From an uncultured Roseburia sp. (GTDB lineage: Bacteria; Bacillota; Clostridia; Lachnospirales; Lachnospiraceae), in NCBI GenBank assembly GCA_910587865.1, contig CAJUNX010000029.1, positions 30,233 to 52,088 of the forward strand: a stretch of DNA of 21,856 nucleotides, given 5' to 3'. How positions within the stretch are numbered: the stretch's first letter is position 1; each line of letters begins with the position of its first letter. The notes under the pieces are model-generated. The model was not told the origin of the DNA, did no database searches, and was given only the letters and a program-made list of their open reading frames with translations. This document shows positions 1-7,683 of the stretch, in pieces. The position numbers were made by a program, and so were the translations under genes.

Positions 1-144
1 CGATTCCGCTGTCCTGTCAGACATACGGCTATCCGCAGATCCCGCAGCCGATTCCACTGTCCTGTCAGACATACGGCTATCCGCAGATCCCGCAGCCGAT
101 TCCGCTGTCCTGTCAGACATACGGCTATCCGCAGATCCCGCAGC
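1..144. repeat. 48-bp tandem repeat, three copies, inside ftsK linker
   Basis: Copies lie at 1-48, 49-96 and 97-144. They are identical except for one base in the middle copy (position 56, A instead of G), which changes Ala to Val. The unit encodes 16 residues, SAAGSADSRMSDRTAE, in the ftsK frame, so copy-number changes keep the frame. The array touches the left edge and may continue. A diverged remnant follows at about 145-170. Confidence 0.95.
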
Positions 145-1929
145 CGGCTCATCGGTCCTGCCGGCAGAAAGGATATCTCTTACATCTGTAGCAATATGTT
201 CCAGCTCCGCCTCATCATACGGCACCGGTTCCTGCCCGCCAGACGCTTCTTCGCCTGGTACGGTTTCCTGCCACCCGGTCTTGCGCTCCGCTTTTGCCCC
301 GGCGTTCTCTTCCCCGCCGGTCTTCCACTCCCCAGTCTTCCATTCCGCTTCCGGTCCGTCATGCAGCGGCCATTCCTCTTCGCCCGGCATTCTTTCGCCC
401 GATACGGGTTCCTGCCAGCTGATATCCACCTTTGGCCCCCACTGTTCCGTTTCCTCCATGCGGATCCCAAAATCTCCGGGATTTCTCCGCTCCGCCTCCG
501 GTGCAGACGCCTCCTCCCGACCGTTTTCCGCCCCTTCGGGAGCCGTCCACTCCGCCAGCATGAGATCCGGCGATTGCCGTTCGGTCGGTTCCTCCGGTTT
601 TACGGCCACCGGCTCCAGCTCCACCTCGGATTCCGCGGCTATGTAAGGCATGCGCGGCAGACCTGCCGTATGTTCCGTCAGCCCGGAAAGACGAATCTCG
701 CGTCCCGATGTATTTTCTACAGGCGTCAGTGAGATCTGTTCCTCCTGCGGCGTCAGGCCAACCGACATATACGAACCATTCAGGTCTGACGATGCATGCT
801 GACCTCCCGTCACTGCGGTCTGCTGACCCGCCGGCCCGGCCGACGAATAGCCCGACAGTGCAGAAGATGACGTCCGGCCCGACGATGCAAACACCGTCGG
901 CTGACCGGCTGTCCCAAAAGCAGCCAACTGATCCCCCGCCACAAAAGCCGGCTGACCGCTGGCCGGCACAAAGGCCGGCCGGTCCCCGGGCGCCGTGGTT
1001 TCATATAACTGCCCTGTAGTTACTTCCGGCGAAAACGCATGCATCCCTCCCGCAGAAGCCTCCGCAGCGTCCGTCAGCGTCACCTCGGCATACAGCTCGC
1101 TCATTCCGCCGGCTTCCTGCTCCGGGACGACGCGCGTGTCGATGGCCACCCCCTGCACCTTGCGGTCCATCCTGCGCTGTGCCATCTCCTCGCGTCTTAA
1201 CTCACGCTCTTCCCTTCTCTGCTCGCGTTCCTCACGTCTTAACTCCGCACGCGCACGATACCGCTCATTGCCGGTCTTCGCCGATTCGTATACCTTTTTT
1301 CCGCCCTTCTGCATCCCGCGCAGCGCCGATCGCTCCGTGAGCAGCACCAGCGATATGAGCAGCACAACGGCGTCAATCACATAAGCGCCGATCTGGCCGA
1401 AGCACGAGCTGATCAGATGTGTCAGAAGCCCGCCGGCAAATCCACCGCCCGTCTTGTGCTCATGGCTGTACTGATAGGCCAGAGGCCCGGTCAGCGGCTC
1501 ACTGCCGTGAACGATCAGTTCCACAAACATACACAAAAAGAGGACAAGCAGAACCATCGCGATCAGCTTGACCACCGCAATGCGGTTGCCGCGGTTTGAG
1601 ACGGCAAAAAAGGTTCCCACCAGAAGAACAGGCGGAAACACATAGGCGATCAGTCCGAATACGCCGAAGAAAAAGCTGCTGACCGCATTTCCGATCGTGC
1701 CGCCCAGTCCGAAATTACTCAGAAACAATAAAACAGACACTGCGACAAGGATCCAGAGAATCACTTCCAGTGTAAAATTTTCTCCCTGCCCCGCGGCGGA
1801 TGTCTTCGCCGCTGCAGTGCCTTTTGCCGCGGTTTTCGCCGCCGCGGACTTAGACGCCGTCTTTTTTCCCGTCTGCGTCTTTTTTGCCGCGGTTTTCGCC
1901 GCTGCAGTACTTTTATTTCCCGTTGCCAA
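1..1929 (-). CDS. ftsK: DNA translocase FtsK/SpoIIIE, N-terminal part (3' end beyond left edge)
   Basis: An open frame of 643 codons runs from a TTG codon at 1929-1927 to the left edge without a stop. TTG is chosen because GGAGGG lies 7 nt upstream and no ATG is near. Residues 1-47 are an Ala/Lys-rich basic tail. Four hydrophobic segments follow at about 54-72, 84-110, 117-140 and 178-198, the membrane anchor typical of FtsK/SpoIIIE. A highly charged Arg/Glu stretch (about 229-254) and a long acidic, low-complexity linker ending in 16-residue repeats come next. The RecA-like motor and gamma domains would lie outside the window, so the identification rests on membrane topology, linker style and neighbours: uppP and tepA lie just upstream, as tepA does beside spoIIIE in Bacillus. 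The role would be ATP-driven DNA pumping through the division or sporulation septum. The gene is probably cotranscribed with uppP, with a 20-nt gap. Confidence 0.82.
   Translation of the reverse strand, partial: MATGNKSTAAAKTAAKKTQTGKKTASKSAAAKTAAKGTAAAKTSAAGQGENFTLEVILWILVAVSVLLFLSNFGLGGTIGNAVSSFFFGVFGLIAYVFPPVLLVGTFFAVSNRGNRIAVVKLIAMVLLVLFLCMFVELIVHGSEPLTGPLAYQYSHEHKTGGGFAGGLLTHLISSCFGQIGAYVIDAVVLLISLVLLTERSALRGMQKGGKKVYESAKTGNERYRARAELRREEREQRREERELRREEMAQRRMDRKVQGVAIDTRVVPEQEAGGMSELYAEVTLTDAAEASAGGMHAFSPEVTTGQLYETTAPGDRPAFVPASGQPAFVAGDQLAAFGTAGQPTVFASSGRTSSSALSGYSSAGPAGQQTAVTGGQHASSDLNGSYMSVGLTPQEEQISLTPVENTSGREIRLSGLTEHTAGLPRMPYIAAESEVELEPVAVKPEEPTERQSPDLMLAEWTAPEGAENGREEASAPEAERRNPGDFGIRMEETEQWGPKVDISWQEPVSGERMPGEEEWPLHDGPEAEWKTGEWKTGGEENAGAKAERKTGWQETVPGEEASGGQEPVPYDEAELEHIATDVRDILSAGRTDEPAAGSADSRMSDRTAESAAGSADSRMSDRTVESAAGSADSRMSDRTAES
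1822..1902. repeat. 21-bp direct repeat in the Ala/Lys tail of ftsK
   Basis: The same 21 bases occur at 1822-1842 and 1882-1902, 60 bp apart. A shorter shared piece (CGCCGCTGCAGT) lies at 1807-1818 and 1898-1909. They encode the repeated AAAKTAAK motif of the N-terminal basic tail, pointing to internal duplication. Confidence 0.8.
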
Positions 1930-1949
1930 AAAAATCCCTCCAAAATCGT

Positions 1950-2834
1950 TTATACCGCATAAAAATATCCGCCGATCGACAATGCGCCGATCAGAAAACA
2001 GTATATGGCAAATATCGTAAATTTCTTTTTCCGCACCACGACCAGCATGGTCTTGATACAGACATAGCCGATCACCGCTGCGATCAGCATCCCGATTATG
2101 TAGTAAGATATCTCCGCGCCCGTCACCTTTGTGCCTGCAATGTCCTTAAGCTGTAAGACGAGTGCGCCGAGAATCGCCGGTATGGACATCAGAAATGAAT
2201 ATTTCACGGCAAAATTACGCTGATATCCGCTCAGAAGACATGCCGTGATCGTTGTTCCGGAGCGCGACAGCCCCGGCAGCGTCGCGATGCCCTGTGCAAT
2301 CCCGACGCCGAATGCATCCGTATAGGTGACATTTTTCGGAAGCTTTCCCCTGTCCTTTACACGGTCGGCGATCAGCAGAAGAACGGCCGTCACGATCAGA
2401 CAGATGCCGGGGACAATGAGGATCTCCGAGGCCATATCGACCACATCCCTGCCAAAAAAACCGATCACGCCGGTCGGTATCGTCGACACCAGCAGCAGCA
2501 CCACAAGCTTGCGGTAGCTGTTGCAGATCACCCTCTGATAGGGCTCTTTTTTCCGTTCGCTTTTGCCGGTATTCCTGAAAAAGACCGCAAGATTGGCGAA
2601 GATGTCGCGGAGGATCCCCACCCCCTCCACGATCAGTCTGCCAAGATCACGGTAATATACGACACAGATCGCCAGAAGAGTCCCCACATGCAGCAGTACA
2701 TCGTAGAGAATCCCCGTCTCCGTCTCGACTCCAAACAGTATCTTAAAAAGCGCCAGATGCCCGGAGCTGCTGACGGGAAGAAATTCGGTCAGTCCCTGAA
2801 TCACTCCCATCAAAATAGCCTGTAGCAAAGACAT
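1950..2834 (-). CDS. uppP: Undecaprenyl-diphosphatase UppP (BacA family)
   Basis: A 294-residue integral membrane protein that dephosphorylates undecaprenyl pyrophosphate to recycle the lipid carrier for peptidoglycan synthesis; the family also gives bacitracin tolerance. Family motifs are present: QGLTEFLPVSSSGHL at about residues 13-27, with the catalytic Glu region, and LPGLSRSGTT further on. Several long hydrophobic segments are spread along the chain, including a C-terminal one. A charged loop (about 90-105) makes it slightly longer than the usual 265-280 residues. The start has AAGGAGG 5 nt before the ATG. A promoter lies at 2889-2917, and ftsK begins 20 nt downstream. Confidence 0.96.
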   Translation of the reverse strand: MSLLQAILMGVIQGLTEFLPVSSSGHLALFKILFGVETETGILYDVLLHVGTLLAICVVYYRDLGRLIVEGVGILRDIFANLAVFFRNTGKSERKKEPYQRVICNSYRKLVVLLLVSTIPTGVIGFFGRDVVDMASEILIVPGICLIVTAVLLLIADRVKDRGKLPKNVTYTDAFGVGIAQGIATLPGLSRSGTTITACLLSGYQRNFAVKYSFLMSIPAILGALVLQLKDIAGTKVTGAEISYYIIGMLIAAVIGYVCIKTMLVVVRKKKFTIFAIYCFLIGALSIGGYFYAV

Positions 2835-2888
2835 AGCTGCCTCCTTATCCTTGTGTTATCCTGTCAGGAAACTTTTACATACTTATTA

Positions 2889-2917
2889 AATATATCACAT
2901 ATGAGGCACTTTGTCAT
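2889..2917 (-). promoter_or_regulatory. Sigma-A promoter for uppP-ftsK
   Basis: On the minus strand ATGACA (2917-2912) is followed by a 17-nt spacer and TATATT (2894-2889). TG lies one base before the -10, giving an extended -10. It sits about 55 nt upstream of the uppP start. Confidence 0.75.
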
Positions 2918-2950
2918 TAACAGCTTTCTTAAATTCTTGTTACATGATTG

Positions 2951-3826
2951 TCACAATTTACGTTCGTCGATTAAGCTGTGCAGCTTTAAAAATGCCTGGT
3001 CAATACCGCCGACCGCGTCGATCAGGCCTTCTTTTACCGCTTCCTCCCCCACAAGTATGGTGCCGAGATCCTTTGTCAGCATCCCCGTGTTCATCATCAG
3101 CTCCTCCAGCCGCTTCTCTTCTGCCCCGGAATGTGCCGCGATAAATTTCAGAATCCGCGTCTGCATCTGTTTAAAATAATCATAGGTCGGCTGCGCGCCG
3201 ATCACCGTGCCGTTCATGCGGACCGGATGGATGACCATCGTACCGGACGGCACGATATAAGAATAATCGGTGGATACGGCAAGCGGCACACCGATGGAAT
3301 GGCTTCCGCCGAGTACCAGGGAAACCGTCGGCTTGCTGATGGAAGCGATCATTTCCGCGATGGCAAGCCCGCTCTCCACGTCCCCGCCCACCGTATTTAA
3401 AAGAAGGAGCAGTCCTTCGGAATCCTGATTGTCCTCAATCTCCGCCAGCCTGGGGAGTACATGCTCGTATTTTGTCGTTTTTGTCGTCGACGGGAGACAG
3501 TCATGTCCCTCGATCTCGCCGATGATAGTGAGCAGTGAGATCTTGTTCCGCTCCCGGTTGTTCGAGAGCTCCATCTGCCCGTATTCCCGGAGCTCTTCGT
3601 TTTTTTCCTCCTGATTCCGGCCGCCGTCCGAACCGCTGTCTTTTTCTGGCTTTTTCTGATTCTTCTGGTTTTGTCCGTGTTCCTTTGGCTTTTCCTGATT
3701 CTGTCCGTGTTCCGTCTTCTGGCTGACCTGCCACTCCCACTGCCGGCTCAGATCCCACTGGAACGGCCCGGGATCCGGCCTGCTCTCTTTTCCCTTCTGC
3801 TCGTGATTTGGTATGATTTCCAACAT
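2951..3826 (-). CDS. tepA: TepA-like ClpP-family serine protease
   Basis: A 291-residue protein with a ClpP/crotonase-fold core from about residue 95 to the end. ClpP-like catalytic elements are visible: GGSHSIG with Ser177 as likely nucleophile, VIHP with His200, and an Asp in the LTKD region before EEAVKEGLIDAVGG. The first about 90 residues are hydrophilic and rich in Gln, Asn, Lys and Glu with repeated GQNQ pieces, unlike classical ClpP. Bacillus TepA (YmfB) is a cytosolic ClpP-like protein next to spoIIIE; uppP and ftsK follow here. The open frame extends upstream to 4045, but the ATG at 3826 has GGAGGTG 8 nt before it, and the longer version would overlap glgA and cross a terminator. 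The substrate is unknown; reported roles of TepA in protein export or spore-protein degradation are not shown by this sequence. Confidence 0.88.
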   Translation of the reverse strand: MLEIIPNHEQKGKESRPDPGPFQWDLSRQWEWQVSQKTEHGQNQEKPKEHGQNQKNQKKPEKDSGSDGGRNQEEKNEELREYGQMELSNNRERNKISLLTIIGEIEGHDCLPSTTKTTKYEHVLPRLAEIEDNQDSEGLLLLLNTVGGDVESGLAIAEMIASISKPTVSLVLGGSHSIGVPLAVSTDYSYIVPSGTMVIHPVRMNGTVIGAQPTYDYFKQMQTRILKFIAAHSGAEEKRLEELMMNTGMLTKDLGTILVGEEAVKEGLIDAVGGIDQAFLKLHSLIDERKL

Positions 3827-3864
3827 AAGATCGACACCTCCGCTTTTCATTGTGTGACTGTACG

Positions 3865-3908
3865 CATAATAAAAACAGGGTCCCATCCGGTACCCTGTTT
3901 TTATTATG
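3865..3908 (-). terminator. Rho-independent terminator after glgA
   Basis: A perfect 17-bp inverted repeat (3865-3881 and 3892-3908) encloses a 10-nt loop. The stem has a GGGT/ACCC core and A/T-rich outer part, so either strand ends in a T-run; it could work in both directions. It lies between the glgA stop and the tepA ribosome-binding site. Confidence 0.88.
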
Positions 3909-3942
3909 TCCCTTCTGCCGGAAATGATACGCAAAAACGCGA

Positions 3943-5397
3943 TCAGCACTCGCCGAGCAGATAGCGGTAAAGTCCCTCGTAGCGTCCTTTGGAGCTGTTC
4001 CAGGAATAGTCGTTCGCCATGCCGCGGTCGATCATCTGATTCCACTGTTTTTTCCGGTCAAAGAAAATATGCTTGGAATAATTGATCACATTTAACATTT
4101 CATCGCCGTTATAATTCGTGAAGGAGAAGCCGTCTCCGGTATTCTCGTATTCGTTAAACGGCTGCACCGTGTCCTTCAGGCCGCCCGTCTCACGCACGAT
4201 CGGTACGGTCCCGTAGCGGAAGGAAATCAGCTGCGTCAGGCCGCACGGCTCAAACTGCGACGGCATCAGAAACGCATCCGCGGCCGCATAAAGCTTGTGC
4301 GCCAGGTCATCCGAATAGCAGATATTTGCGGAGACGCGGTCGCCGTACTTCCACGCATAGTGGCGGAACATATTCTCATACTTCGGATCACCGGTTCCGA
4401 TCACGACAAACTGCGTATAATCGTCCACGATGCGGTCAATCGCATAATTGATCAGATCCAGTCCCTTCTGATCCGTCAGACGGGAAATCAGACCGATCAT
4501 ATACATCTTCTTATCCTGCGCAAGCCCAAGCTCCTCCTGCAGCTTCTGCTTGTTCATGGCTTTCTTCTTGCGGAAGGTCTCAGCGTCATAGTTGACATAA
4601 ATCTTCGTGTCTGTCGCCGGATTGTAAACGTTATAATCGATACCGTTGACAATTCCCTGCATGTCGAAATGGCGCGCCGAGAGCAGGCCGTCCAGCCCCT
4701 CACCGTAGTACGGCGTCTGTATCTCGTTTGCGTAGGAGTCGCTGACCGTCGTGATATAATCCGCATAGACCAGACCGCCCTTGAACATATTGGCGTCTTT
4801 TTTGAATTCAAGCTTATCCGGGGTAAACAGATCCTTCGAAAAACCAGTCAGGCCCTGCAGTGTTTTGACATCCCACACCCCCTGGAATTTTAAATTGTGG
4901 ATTGTGATGACCGTCCGGATCCCCCAGTAGAAGGAATCCGCCTGGAATTCGTTTTTCAGATAAACCGGCACCAGTCCGGTCTCCCAGTCGTGGCAGTGAA
5001 TGAGATCCGGCCGGAAATTGATCTGCTTTAAAATGGAGAGAACCGCTTTGTCGAAAAAGCAGAATTTCTCGATATCATAGCGAATATCGCCGTAAGGCGT
5101 CGCGCAGTCAAAGTATTCCTGATTGTCGATAAAATAGTATGTAATGCCATCCAGCACATACTTTAACACGCCGACATATTTGTTCTTAATGTAAGCGCCT
5201 GCGTTCATGTAAAAATGGGTCACATACTCAAACTGATTCCGAAACTTCTCCGGGATACAGGTATAATTCGGAATCACAACCCTTACATCCCATTCCTCCT
5301 TGTTGAATTCTTTGGGAAGCGCCCCGCAGACGTCCGCCAGACCGCCTGTCTTGATAAACGGAACACACTCCGATGCCGCAAAAAGTATTTTTTTCAT
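3943..5397 (-). CDS. glgA: Glycogen synthase (ADP-glucose type, GT5)
   Basis: A 484-residue cytosolic enzyme that transfers glucose from ADP-glucose to the end of an alpha-1,4-glucan, building storage glycogen. The N-terminus has the ADP-glucose-binding motif KTGGLADV at residues 16-23. The GT-B fold's C-terminal half carries the retaining-glycosyltransferase motif around FEPCGLTQLISFRYG and the following RETGGLKDTV. Length is normal for bacterial GlgA (about 475-490). The ATG has a strong GGAGGAGG 5 nt upstream. The gene lies 37 nt after metY with no terminator between, so the two are probably cotranscribed. No glgB, glgC or glgP is in the window. A terminator follows at 3865-3908. Confidence 0.97.
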   Translation of the reverse strand: MKKILFAASECVPFIKTGGLADVCGALPKEFNKEEWDVRVVIPNYTCIPEKFRNQFEYVTHFYMNAGAYIKNKYVGVLKYVLDGITYYFIDNQEYFDCATPYGDIRYDIEKFCFFDKAVLSILKQINFRPDLIHCHDWETGLVPVYLKNEFQADSFYWGIRTVITIHNLKFQGVWDVKTLQGLTGFSKDLFTPDKLEFKKDANMFKGGLVYADYITTVSDSYANEIQTPYYGEGLDGLLSARHFDMQGIVNGIDYNVYNPATDTKIYVNYDAETFRKKKAMNKQKLQEELGLAQDKKMYMIGLISRLTDQKGLDLINYAIDRIVDDYTQFVVIGTGDPKYENMFRHYAWKYGDRVSANICYSDDLAHKLYAAADAFLMPSQFEPCGLTQLISFRYGTVPIVRETGGLKDTVQPFNEYENTGDGFSFTNYNGDEMLNVINYSKHIFFDRKKQWNQMIDRGMANDYSWNSSKGRYEGLYRYLLGEC

Positions 5398-5434
5398 GTT
5401 GCCTCCTCCTTATTTTAAACAGGTTCCGCCGGCT

Positions 5435-6715
5435 TTATGCCAGCAGCGCCTGCCTTAAATCCTCAATGATGTCCTCCGCGTTCTCAATGCCGACGGAAAA
5501 ACGGATCAGATCAGGCGATATGCCGGCCTCCGCAAGCTGCTCCTCCGTCATCTGGCGATGCGTGTGACTCGCCGGGTGCAGGATACAGGTCCTCGCATCC
5601 GCCACATGCGTCACGATCGCCGCCAGCTTTAAGTGATCCATAAACCGGACCGCCGCGTCGCGTCCCCCCTTTATGCCAAAAGCCATCACGCCACAGGTGC
5701 CGCCCGGCATATATTTCTCCGCCAGTGCGTGGTAAGGGTTGTCGGCAAGCCCCGCATAATTTACCCATGCCACCCGCTCATGGCCAGACAGAAACTCCGC
5801 CACTTTCTGAGCGTTCTCACAGTGCCGCTGCGTGCGCAGGTGAAGCGTCTCAAGTCCGACATTTAAAAGAAATGCGTTCATCGGGGAGGGAATCGACCCG
5901 AGATCACGCATCAGCTGCGCGGTCGCCTTCGTGATATAGGCTCCCTTCCCGAACTTCTCCGCATAAACAATCCCGTGGTAGGATTCATCCGGCGTTGTCA
6001 GTCCCGGAAATTTTTCTGCATGCGCCATCCAGTCAAACCTGCCGGAATCCACAATCGCTCCGCCGACCGCCATGGCATGACCGTCCATATACTTCGTCGT
6101 GGAGTGCGTCACGATATCAGCCCCCCACTCGATCGGCCTGCAGTTGATCGGGGTCGCAAAGGTATTGTCCACGATCAGCGGAACACCGTGATCGTGTGCG
6201 AGCTTCGCGAATTTTTCAATGTCCAGAATCACAATCGCGGGATTGGAGATCGTCTCCGCAAACACGGCCTTCGTGTTCGGCCGAAAAGCCTCTGCAAGCT
6301 CCTCATACGGACTGTCCGGATTCACAAAGGTACACTCTATCCCCTGCTTTTTCAGCGTGGTGCCGAACAGATTGAAGGTCCCTCCGTAAATGGAATTGGA
6401 ACATACAATATGATCCCCGGCCTCGCAGATATTAAACACCGCATAATAATTCGCCGCCTGCCCGGAAGACGTCAGCATACCTGCCGCGCCGCCCTCAAGA
6501 TCCGTGATCTTGGCCGCCACAGCATCGTTGGTCGGATTCTGAAGCCTTGTATAAAAATATCCTTCCGCCTCTAAGTCAAACAGCTTTCCCATTTGGTCGC
6601 TGTCCTCATATTTAAACGTCGTGCTCTGATAAATCGGAAGCACACGCGGCTCCCCACACTTCGGGTTCCACCCGGACTGAATGCATTTTGTCTCAATTCT
6701 GTAATTCCCGTTCAT
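5435..6715 (-). CDS. metY: O-acetylhomoserine aminocarboxypropyltransferase (sulfhydrylase)
   Basis: A 426-residue PLP enzyme of the Cys/Met-metabolism family that makes homocysteine from O-acetylhomoserine and sulfide. Motifs in order: YTRLQNPT (55-62), SSGQAAN in the cofactor-binding region, DNTFATPI (183-190), and STTKYMDGH with the Schiff-base lysine at Lys208. Length and the VLPIYQSTTF start match MetY better than MetB/MetC (about 380 residues). The open frame continues upstream to 6778, but the ATG at 6715 is preferred because GAAGGAG lies 10 nt before it and the protein then begins at the family's usual position. A promoter lies at 6798-6806. No SAM riboswitch fits in the short leader. 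Exact substrate (acetyl- or succinyl-homoserine) is not proved by sequence. Confidence 0.94.
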   Translation of the reverse strand: MNGNYRIETKCIQSGWNPKCGEPRVLPIYQSTTFKYEDSDQMGKLFDLEAEGYFYTRLQNPTNDAVAAKITDLEGGAAGMLTSSGQAANYYAVFNICEAGDHIVCSNSIYGGTFNLFGTTLKKQGIECTFVNPDSPYEELAEAFRPNTKAVFAETISNPAIVILDIEKFAKLAHDHGVPLIVDNTFATPINCRPIEWGADIVTHSTTKYMDGHAMAVGGAIVDSGRFDWMAHAEKFPGLTTPDESYHGIVYAEKFGKGAYITKATAQLMRDLGSIPSPMNAFLLNVGLETLHLRTQRHCENAQKVAEFLSGHERVAWVNYAGLADNPYHALAEKYMPGGTCGVMAFGIKGGRDAAVRFMDHLKLAAIVTHVADARTCILHPASHTHRQMTEEQLAEAGISPDLIRFSVGIENAEDIIEDLRQALLA

Positions 6716-6775
6716 CTCTTCTGCAGCTCCTTCGTTCACCGCCCGCCGCGCATGTTCCGCCGACGCGCATGATGT

Positions 6776-6806
6776 CACGACCTGTGTCGTGTTTTTTATT
6801 ATATCA
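6776..6806 (-). promoter_or_regulatory. Extended -10 promoter of metY with palindrome at the start site
   Basis: On the minus strand TATAAT (6803-6798) is preceded by TGA, an extended -10; no good -35 is visible. A perfect inverted repeat CACGAC-N4-GTCGTG (6776-6791) covers the expected transcription start and could be an operator or a 5'-end RNA hairpin. Confidence 0.65.
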
Positions 6807-6833
6807 CAGTTCCGACTACATTAAAAGGGGAAT

Positions 6834-6875
6834 CTAAAAATATGAAAAGAGGGACTGTACGCGTACACCCCTCTC
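6834..6875 (-). terminator. Terminator after yebC
   Basis: On the minus strand AGAGGG pairs with CCCTCT around an inner self-complementary TGTACGCGTACA, followed by TTTTC and a second T-run. It lies about 40 nt after the yebC stop. Confidence 0.75.
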
Positions 6876-6915
6876 TTCTTCCGCCGCCAGACCAGAACGG
6901 TTCCGGCCGCAGTCC

Positions 6916-7644
6916 CTATTCATCCCAGTTGTGATATACCTCCTGGACGTCGTCGTCCTCGTCCAGAAGATCTAAGATCCGTCCGATATTGGTCAGATCC
7001 TCCTGCGCTGTCAGCTCCACATAATTCTGCGGGATCATCGTGACGGATGCCTCCGCCATCGCTATCCCGTTCTCTTCAAGCGCCGCGCGTACGGTCTCAA
7101 AATCCTCCGGAGCGGTGACAACCTCAAAGCTGTCCTCCTCCTCGGAAAAATCCTCCGCTCCGGCATCAAGCGCGATCATCATCAGGTCGTCCGCCTCCAT
7201 TTCACACTCCTCACGGTCGATGATAATCTGCCCCTTCTCGTCAAACATGTAGGACACGCACCCCTGTGTGCCGATGCTGCCGTGTCCCTTGGTAAAAGCG
7301 TTTCTGACGTTTGCGGCGGTGCGGTTCTTATTGTCCGTCAGACATTTTACGATGATCGCCGTGCCGCTCGGCCCGTAGCCCTCGTAAGTGCAGAACTCAT
7401 AATTGACCGCATTGCCGTCCCCGGCAGCCTTCTTGATGCCGCGCTCGATCGTGTCGTTTGGCATATTGTTCGACTTTGCCTTTGCGATCACCTGGGCCAG
7501 CTTGAAATTGTTCGCCGGATCCGGGCCGCCTTCCTTTACCGCCACTGCGATCTCTCTTCCGATGATCGTAAAAATCTTGCCTTTGGCCGCGTCATTTTTT
7601 TCTTTTTTGTGCTTGATATTTGCAAATTTTGAATGTCCTGACAT
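6916..7644 (-). CDS. YebC/PmpR/TACO1-family protein
   Basis: A 242-residue cytosolic protein of the YebC family, known as a DNA-binding regulator in some bacteria and as a translation factor relieving ribosome stalls in others; the sequence does not decide which. The start MSGHSKFANIKHKKEKNDAA is the family hallmark, and the acidic C-terminal part (LDEDDDVQEVYHNW) is typical, as is the length of about 240-250. The open frame allows a GTG three codons earlier, but that codon overlaps the GGAG ribosome-binding site, so the ATG at 7644 is used. It follows the CBS-domain gene after 39 nt, suggesting one operon, and ends at its own terminator. Confidence 0.95.
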   Translation of the reverse strand: MSGHSKFANIKHKKEKNDAAKGKIFTIIGREIAVAVKEGGPDPANNFKLAQVIAKAKSNNMPNDTIERGIKKAAGDGNAVNYEFCTYEGYGPSGTAIIVKCLTDNKNRTAANVRNAFTKGHGSIGTQGCVSYMFDEKGQIIIDREECEMEADDLMMIALDAGAEDFSEEEDSFEVVTAPEDFETVRAALEENGIAMAEASVTMIPQNYVELTAQEDLTNIGRILDLLDEDDDVQEVYHNWDE

Positions 7645-7683
7645 TGCTTTCACTCCTCTATTGTTGATTTCTGATCAGACCTT

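Noticed and set aside
1..144. Tandem repeats resembling a CRISPR array
   Set aside because: Units abut with no spacers and encode an in-frame protein repeat of FtsK.
196..732. 178-codon plus-strand open frame near the left edge
   Set aside because: Antisense to the continuous FtsK linker frame; Arg/Phe/Pro-rich composition typical of a shadow.
3826..4045. N-terminal extension of the TepA-like protein to 4045
   Set aside because: It would overlap the glgA 3' end, pass through a perfect terminator hairpin and lacks a ribosome-binding site; the ATG at 3826 has GGAGGTG.
4297..4893. 198-codon plus-strand open frame
   Set aside because: Antisense to glgA, no ribosome-binding site, no recognisable domain.
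6716..6806. SAM riboswitch (S-box) upstream of metY
   Set aside because: The leader from the predicted start is only about 75 nt and lacks S-box core motifs; only a 6-bp palindrome is seen.
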